NCBI GenBank assembly: GCA_002337045.1
Contig: DDFF01000003.1
Location: 248,001-312,000, forward strand
Length of the DNA stretch: 64,000 nucleotides
Source: Bacteroidetes bacterium UBA1935
GTDB taxonomy: Bacteria > Bacteroidota > Bacteroidia > Chitinophagales > Chitinophagaceae
Direction of reading: 5' to 3'
Shown here: in pieces, positions 59,447 through 64,000 of the stretch
Position numbering within the stretch: position 1 is the first letter of the stretch
How the letters are laid out: each line of letters starts with the position of its first letter
Position numbers and translations under genes: made by a program
Notes under the pieces: generated by a model
Databases searched by the model: none
The model's input: the letters and a program-made list of their open reading frames with translations, nothing else
What the model was told of the DNA's origin: nothing

Positions 59447-59647
59447 TTAGTCGGTTTCTTCCAGTTCGAAGATGTCTTCCACTTTTGCCTTAAAGAAGCG
59501 CGCAATCTTTAAAGACAAGACGGTTGACGGTACGAACCTGCCTGTTTCTATAGAGTGTATTGTTTGCTTGCTCACTCCCACCTGCTCTGCCAGTTCTGTC
59601 TGTGATATATTCAGCCTGGCTCTTTCTACTTTGATGGTATTTTTCAT
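59447..59647 (-). CDS. XRE/Cro-CI-family transcriptional regulator
   Basis: 66 residues, a single helix-turn-helix domain: RARLNISQTELAEQVGVSKQ and TIHSIETGRFVPSTVLSLKI, then an acidic tail DIFELEETD. The small size is typical of YozG/YgzD-like regulators, which are encoded with membrane proteins. It starts 6 bp after the membrane-protein stop, so the three genes from 60.8 to 59.4 kb form a unit. A palindrome upstream of the first gene is a candidate operator. Confidence 0.85.
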   Translation of the reverse strand: MKNTIKVERARLNISQTELAEQVGVSKQTIHSIETGRFVPSTVLSLKIARFFKAKVEDIFELEETD

Positions 59648-59653
59648 CCGCCG

Positions 59654-60184
59654 CTAAGATAAGAGTAATAGAATAAGTATCAGAATAGCCCAGGTAATGA
59701 GTTGGAATATGATGATAGGTTTTTTGTTTTTCTTCAGGTTTTGCAGAAAGCTCATTTTCTTATCGTCATAATCCCACAAGAAATCGAAATACAAACCCAT
59801 GTGAAATATTGCCAGATACATAGCCAGATAAATAAGCGGAAACATGAGCAGCAGTACAACATCAAATTCGCCCATATCTTGTGTGATGGCCGTAAGCGAG
59901 AATGCAACAAACGTAGCACTCATCAGCATCATTACCATTTGTAGTGCGCGGGCACGAATGGTTTGTACACGTTCGTCCTCTACCTTTTCCTGACTGAAAG
60001 CCGTGAGGTACATACCCACCAGCATGATCCACATACAGGCGGCAAGGTGTTTGTCTGCGTTGAGCTTCGGGATAACGGTGAACGGGTGAATTTTGTAAAC
60101 AATAGAAACAAGCACACCAACAGAGAGTACTACCAAGCCTATTATCTTGGTACTGTGCTTTGCAAGTTTTTGAAATCCTTTCAT
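59654..60184 (-). CDS. Four-helix membrane protein, paralogue of next gene
   Basis: 176 residues with four hydrophobic segments (about 13-30, 45-60, 88-105, 115-140) and a C-terminal fifth one (FQLITWAILILILLLL). Shared phrases with the neighbour are KIHPFTVIP, EKVEDERVQTIRARALQMV and FHMGLYFDFLWDYDDKKMS. No catalytic motif is seen. Together with the small XRE regulator this is a common Bacteroidota and Firmicutes gene set of unknown function. Confidence 0.65.
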   Translation of the reverse strand: MKGFQKLAKHSTKIIGLVVLSVGVLVSIVYKIHPFTVIPKLNADKHLAACMWIMLVGMYLTAFSQEKVEDERVQTIRARALQMVMMLMSATFVAFSLTAITQDMGEFDVVLLLMFPLIYLAMYLAIFHMGLYFDFLWDYDDKKMSFLQNLKKNKKPIIIFQLITWAILILILLLLS

Positions 60185-60221
60185 TGCGTATCAGTTTTAT
60201 TAGTGAATTGATAGTTGTTAG

Positions 60222-60755
60222 TTATTCTAATACTATAAGCAGCACCAGTGCCAGCAGGAAAAATGCTATGGCAAATACGGAGAGCCATTTATTCTTGAAC
60301 CATGCATCCTTCAGGCTGATGTCGTCTGATTGGTAGTTCCAGTAATTATCGCGGTACAAGCCTATGCGAAAGAATATGTGATATACCGTCAGGTTCATCA
60401 TCAGGTTCAGAATGATCCACCTGTTACCGATGGCAGCCTTGTCTGCAGTGTTCAGCAAATTCATAAAAGCAGTTGTCAGGTTGGTAATCACAAACATCAA
60501 TACTGTAAACTGCATTGCCTGCGCACGGATGGCTTTTACACGTTCGTCTTCTACTTTCTCTTTTGTAATAGCCAACAGCAACATGCCATATATGGTAATG
60601 CAAAGAGCAAGGCCAATGTGTTGATTTCTGGTATGGTTGGGCAAAATGGTAAACGGGTGAATCTTTTCTGCAACCGCTATCACCAAGCCACCTGCTATCA
60701 GCCCCAATGCCAGTGGCTTGTTCTGATGCCCCATCATAGACCTGTAACCTTTCAT
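60222..60755 (-). CDS. Four-helix membrane protein, paralogue of previous gene
   Basis: 177 residues, same architecture as the neighbour: an N-terminal KGYRSMMGHQNKPLALGLIA, then EKIHPFTILPN, KVEDERVKAIRAQAMQF, FRIGLYRDNYWNYQSDD and a C-terminal helix (LSVFAIAFFLLALVLLIVLE). It is the first gene of the unit after the palindromic region. Tandem paralogues with a shared regulator suggest a heteromeric membrane complex. Confidence 0.65.
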   Translation of the reverse strand: MKGYRSMMGHQNKPLALGLIAGGLVIAVAEKIHPFTILPNHTRNQHIGLALCITIYGMLLLAITKEKVEDERVKAIRAQAMQFTVLMFVITNLTTAFMNLLNTADKAAIGNRWIILNLMMNLTVYHIFFRIGLYRDNYWNYQSDDISLKDAWFKNKWLSVFAIAFFLLALVLLIVLE

Positions 60756-60870
60756 AGATATTGCGTTTTTAATTGTTTTTAGTGATTGTTGATAGTACGT
60801 CGGTTTTTACCCCATTCTATCAATTTGCTACACAAAGATAAAAGAATACTTTCCAAAAATACAAGTATAC

Positions 60871-60908
60871 TTTACTTTTTTAAAAGTAAAATTTAATAAA
60901 AGTAAAGT
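60871..60908 (-). promoter_or_regulatory. Palindromic AAAAGTAAA operator candidate
   Basis: A perfect palindrome TTTACTTTT-TT-AAAAGTAAA occupies 60871-60890, and a third half-site AAAAGTAAAG lies at 60898-60907. A fourth, weaker ATACTTT is at 60847-60853. The site is 116 bp before the first membrane gene, in the position for autoregulation by the XRE protein encoded in the same unit. Confidence 0.55.
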
Positions 60909-61037
60909 CAACTGTATAATTTTAATTGATAATCAATGAGTTATAAAATGGGTGATTTTTCGGGGGAATTGAAAAAAAATAGGCTTCCCCACCTCTGCAG
61001 AGATAAAAGAGAATTGCAATTTTGAAAAGTAGAACAA

Positions 61038-61667
61038 CTACAAGCGCCCCAGCTCTATGCGCATTTCGGTAATAAGACCCGATGCTCCATAGCCCAGCGT
61101 CTGTGTACTGCGGTTATCGTAATACTGTTTGTAAATACCGGGGCTGAGGAAAAATTTTACCCCTGTAGTAAATCGATGATTGAAACGAATGCCTAAATGC
61201 GCCTCTCCGTATGCGCTAACCGTAGCACCGCCTGCACTGGTACTGATGATGCATATTGGCCCTGCCTGTGCCCCCACTACTACATCCATCCATGTATTGA
61301 CAAGTTTGGTGCCCCGCAGCCCACCCAATGCTGCTATCTGCAGGTTTTGGCTAGGCGCCTCGTAGGGGTGCGGCATATAGCTGTGGTAGCGGGTGTTGAT
61401 GTTTACATATCCCACACGCAACCCCGCTACATAGCCCGTAAGCCTGCCGATTTTATTGAAATGAACCTCTCCGCCAAGTTGCACCATGCTGCTATTGCCC
61501 AATTGCAAACCGAAAGACTGGCCGTAACGCACATAAGGGCTGATGCCGCCCGCATCTGCTACAATACACAAATGTCTGTAGCGCAGGCGTGCATTGCTGC
61601 TGTCTGCTTCTGCGGCACGCGCAGGCAGCATATTCATCAACATAAGAGCAACCAACAGGTATCTCAT
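61038..61667 (-). CDS. Small outer-membrane barrel-like protein
   Basis: 209 residues. Signal peptide 1-18 (ending ARAA). Gly-rich beta strands alternate (VADAGGISPYVRYGQSFGLQ, GYVAGLRVGYVNINTRYH, AYGEAHLGIRFNHRFTTGVK) up to a C-terminal strand MRIELGRL. Similar in length and layout to the next gene, of which it may be a distant relative. Likely an OmpA-barrel or PorT-like protein; exact family not seen. Confidence 0.5.
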   Translation of the reverse strand: MRYLLVALMLMNMLPARAAEADSSNARLRYRHLCIVADAGGISPYVRYGQSFGLQLGNSSMVQLGGEVHFNKIGRLTGYVAGLRVGYVNINTRYHSYMPHPYEAPSQNLQIAALGGLRGTKLVNTWMDVVVGAQAGPICIISTSAGGATVSAYGEAHLGIRFNHRFTTGVKFFLSPGIYKQYYDNRSTQTLGYGASGLITEMRIELGRL

Positions 61668-61780
61668 AGCACTCGGGAGAGTATGTTTATAACGTACAAT
61701 TAATGTACCAAGTATAAATATAGACAGCTTTCTCTATCGGAAAGTTTGGGGAATGTAAAAATGTTAGGGGGATGGGGATA

Positions 61781-62305
61781 CTATTCAATACGCACCTGCA
61801 TGGCAAGCAACAGGCGATGTACATTGAAAGGATAAGGCCCATCGTAAGGGAAATAACTACGGCAATACTTAGCACCAACAAATACCGCATTCCACATATA
61901 CATGCCTGTTGTCAGTTCAGACATCAGATTGGAACGCACACCTGCATACTCTGTATAGCCTTCAAACTGCACAGAAGGGCCTGCAGTTAATGAGGTACGA
62001 AATGACAATTGGCTGTTTAATGGCAATGCATATAGCGCACCACCCTGCAATACAAAACCAAGCAAGCTTTCGGTTGATTTATCTGCCATGAATCGAAAAC
62101 CTCCGGTAAAACTTATCCCCTGTCGTTTATGATATACTACATCACCCGTCAGCATACCTGAGTACTGTGGCTTTTCAGGTACACCTGTACCAGTCCTTAT
62201 ACCACCTCCGAAAGAGGCACCTATTTCTGCATGAGATTTACTACCGTCTCCCTGTGCAATGCATACAACAGGGAGTAAAAACAAAAGGGCTATCAGGTAT
62301 TTCAT
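61781..62305 (-). CDS. Small outer-membrane barrel-like protein
   Basis: 174 residues. Signal peptide 1-17 (ending CIAQ). Strands KSHAEIGASFGGGIRTGTGV, GISFTGGFRFMADKSTESLL, SFRTSLTAGPSVQFEGYTEY and NVHRLLLAMQVRIE form a short barrel-like series. It ends in the same VRIE/IELGRL style as the neighbour. No known family. It lies 113 bp upstream of the neighbour on the same strand. Confidence 0.5.
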   Translation of the reverse strand: MKYLIALLFLLPVVCIAQGDGSKSHAEIGASFGGGIRTGTGVPEKPQYSGMLTGDVVYHKRQGISFTGGFRFMADKSTESLLGFVLQGGALYALPLNSQLSFRTSLTAGPSVQFEGYTEYAGVRSNLMSELTTGMYMWNAVFVGAKYCRSYFPYDGPYPFNVHRLLLAMQVRIE

Positions 62306-62390
62306 AAAGTCTATTCGGGTTGCAATATTATAGCATTGCCAAGAAACATGCCAGAGATTATCATGGCTGTGTAAAAGAATTACCTAGCTA

Positions 62391-62530
62391 TTCAAGATGT
62401 TCTGCAAGGCATCTTGAATAAAAGATAGAAAGCCGTTTTGTAAACGAAATTTGAAATACAACAGCATAGCAATAGATATGCAGCGGAACCTTGAATGCCG
62501 TTCAGAGAACGGAGTAATATTTCAGGTTCC
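62391..62530. other. Intergenic stem-loops
   Basis: The 289-bp gap between the barrel-like gene and the 130-residue gene holds a 9-bp perfect hairpin (TTCAAGATG, 62391-62418) and a two-tier stem at 62485-62530. In the latter, outer arms GGAACCT(T)GAA/TTCAGGTTCC surround an inner CCGTT/AACGG pair with loop CAGAG. No U tract follows and no short gene was seen. Confidence 0.45.
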
Positions 62531-62594
62531 AAATGCCCTGCGGAACGTTTGGAACAGCAATGGAACAGCAAAAAAGGTGAAAAAGTGAACTAGC

Positions 62595-62987
62595 TTAGTT
62601 AAAAGGCGATTCATCAAAATTATACGTCGATAAGAATATATAACTACCGTCAGCATTTTTCCTGTAAACGCTATAGTAATATGTATTAGCATCCTTTACT
62701 ACAGAATCTCCTTCAGCCATTGAAGTAGTGTCAGCAATTTTGAAACAAACTTTTAATTCATTGTCCAAATGATATTCATAAAATCTATCGCTATTGTTAT
62801 CCTTATACATAACCAGAGCAGAAAAACCTTCTTTATAGAACTTTTCTTTATTCCGCTTCCATTCTTTAGATGTATATATAGAATAACCTCCGAAATATAA
62901 AATCGCAATACTTGCAATAGCTATCCGCAACCATACTGGTTGACGCTCACCGTTTAAGGAAAAAACCTTAACCTTATCATTATTCAT
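62595..62987 (-). CDS. Single-pass membrane protein, unrecognised
   Basis: 130 residues from the ATG at 62987; a TTG three codons earlier is possible. A basic N-terminus (DKVKVFSLNGERQPVW) precedes one membrane helix (LRIAIASIAILYFGGYSIY). The remaining 85 residues (about 45-130) are a beta-rich domain (FYEYHLDNELKVCFKI, YYYSVYRKNADGSYIFLS). No family recognised. It stands alone 19 bp upstream of nothing on its strand; OxyR ends 10 bp beyond its 5' side. Confidence 0.5.
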   Translation of the reverse strand: MNNDKVKVFSLNGERQPVWLRIAIASIAILYFGGYSIYTSKEWKRNKEKFYKEGFSALVMYKDNNSDRFYEYHLDNELKVCFKIADTTSMAEGDSVVKDANTYYYSVYRKNADGSYIFLSTYNFDESPFN

Positions 62988-63006
62988 TGAAAACAAATTT
63001 ACACCC

Positions 63007-63942
63007 CTATATCATCACCATTTCTTTATTCTTTGTACTCTTCATATCGGCGGGGATGTTGTCGAGTATTTCCTGTTTCAGTGCGTCTATCAGTTTTTCT
63101 TTTACAAAGTGGCGGAAGGTGACGATGCTTATCTCGCGTACTGGCGCGGGAGATTTGAATTGCCTTATCCTGTTGCGTTGAGATGTGTGCAGGTCGTTCA
63201 GTGCCAGCTCGGGCAGTATGGTAATGCCCTGATTCAGGTCTACAATCTTTTTCAATGTTTCTATACTGCCCGATTCAAAATCCAGTTGATGCAACTCTTT
63301 CTCTCGGTGCTTCAGCTCGCAGAGGTTCATCACCTGGCTGCGCAGGCAGTGCCCTTCTTCAAGCAGCCACAGTCGGTTGACATCAATATCCTGCGCCAGC
63401 AGGTATTTCTTCTTCAGTAGTTTTTCCTGTGCACTGGCATATACCACAAACTGCTCGTAGAAAAGCGGCTGCTCTATCAGCGCGGCATTATTCAGCGGCG
63501 TAGCCATGATGCCCACATCCAGCGAGTATTGTTCCAGCTTTTCGGTAATGGCTTCGGTTGTCAGTTCGCTTATCTGCAATTTTACATCGGGGTATTTTTT
63601 CAAAAAGCTGTTGATGAACATGGGTATGATGTAGGGCGCCAGTGTGGGTATGATGCCCACCTTCAGTTCGCCACGTACCAGCCCGCGCTCTTCGTTCACT
63701 ATCTCTTTGATGCGTGCGGTGTCTTGCAGGGCTTTCTTTGCCTGTGCTATTATCAGCTTGCCTATCTCTGTAGGCACTACTGGCTGCTTGCTGCGGTCAA
63801 AGATTTTCACTTCCAGTTCGTCTTCCAGTTTCTTTATCATCATGCTCAGTGTGGCCTGTGTTACAAAACACCTTTCGGCCGCCGTCACAAAATGGCGGTG
63901 CACATCTACCGCTACTATATACTCCAGTTGTTGCAGGTTCAT
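63007..63942 (-). CDS. oxyR: LysR-family peroxide sensor OxyR
   Basis: 311 residues. LysR HTH at 1-60 (AAERCFVTQATLSMMIKKLE) and a substrate-binding domain at 90-300 (GELKVGIIPTLAPYIIPMFI). The motif EEGHCLRSQVMNLC places Cys199 and Cys208 exactly at the E. coli OxyR positions, which form the peroxide-sensing disulfide. It should activate catalase or peroxidase genes, none of which is in the window. It transcribes leftward; the first 58 bp of its upstream region are in the window. Confidence 0.88.
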   Translation of the reverse strand: MNLQQLEYIVAVDVHRHFVTAAERCFVTQATLSMMIKKLEDELEVKIFDRSKQPVVPTEIGKLIIAQAKKALQDTARIKEIVNEERGLVRGELKVGIIPTLAPYIIPMFINSFLKKYPDVKLQISELTTEAITEKLEQYSLDVGIMATPLNNAALIEQPLFYEQFVVYASAQEKLLKKKYLLAQDIDVNRLWLLEEGHCLRSQVMNLCELKHREKELHQLDFESGSIETLKKIVDLNQGITILPELALNDLHTSQRNRIRQFKSPAPVREISIVTFRHFVKEKLIDALKQEILDNIPADMKSTKNKEMVMI

Positions 63943-64000
63943 TCCTTATAGATGAAATTGATACAAACATACAAACTATCAGTTTGATTTATAAGATTAC

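Overview
The window reads as chromosome from a Bacteroidota bacterium, most likely of the Chitinophagaceae type. Evidence: several secreted proteins end in type IX secretion (T9SS) sorting domains; there are LytTR/LytS two-component systems, a two-component sensor with a seven-bladed regulator propeller, outer-membrane beta-barrels next to an ECF sigma factor, and promoters with the Bacteroidota -7 box TAnnTTTG. The genus cannot be told from the sequence. No tRNA, rRNA, insertion sequence or CRISPR array was seen.

Layout. (1) 1-6.4 kb: a propeller sensor fragment, a YceI-like protein, a large Ig-like T9SS adhesin, a DUF4294 protein and two LamG/T9SS paralogues, closed by a strong bidirectional terminator. 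(2) 6.4-13.6 kb: an alpha/beta-hydrolase that lacks its expected catalytic His, then a six-gene operon (read right to left) for an outer-membrane factor, adaptor, MacB-type permease, ATPase, sensor kinase and LytTR regulator. (3) 13.7-44.0 kb: a tailed-phage structural cluster (small and large terminase, J-domain protein, G/GT tail chaperones with a frameshift site, tape measure, tail proteins, portal, scaffold, capsid, fibre, holin-like and u-spanin-like proteins). It has no integrase, repressor, replication gene or recognisable endolysin. The gene order is rearranged, and islands of host-like genes on the opposite strand (a TPR histidine kinase, lipoproteins, secreted proteins) split it. It looks like a domesticated, GTA-like or decayed prophage. 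(4) 44.0-51.0 kb: a kinase-regulator-kinase triad in which two paralogous propeller sensors flank one LytTR regulator. (5) 51.1-64 kb: outer-membrane and lipoproteins, a T9SS protein, an ECF sigma factor with a membrane-anchored barrel protein, a T9SS subtilase, an XRE regulator with two paralogous membrane proteins, and OxyR.

The most unusual signal is a regulon inside and beside the phage cluster. Five promoters (about 25.1, 25.6, 40.5, 41.2 and 42.0 kb) share an upstream element in which two GTTAA-type half-sites lie exactly 23 nt apart around a TTGYAAA core, and the second half-site ends 45-46 nt before the end of the -7 box. They drive two small paralogous proteins, two paralogous secreted proteins, and a roughly 380-nt RNA at 40.57-40.95 kb made of nine small hairpins. 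In these hairpins the loop is held nearly constant (CCGTAA) while the stems change with base-pairing preserved. The same hairpin occurs in the leaders of two of the co-regulated genes. This could be a decoy or sponge RNA for an RNA-binding factor, with the promoters possibly driven by a LytTR regulator; both functions are inference.
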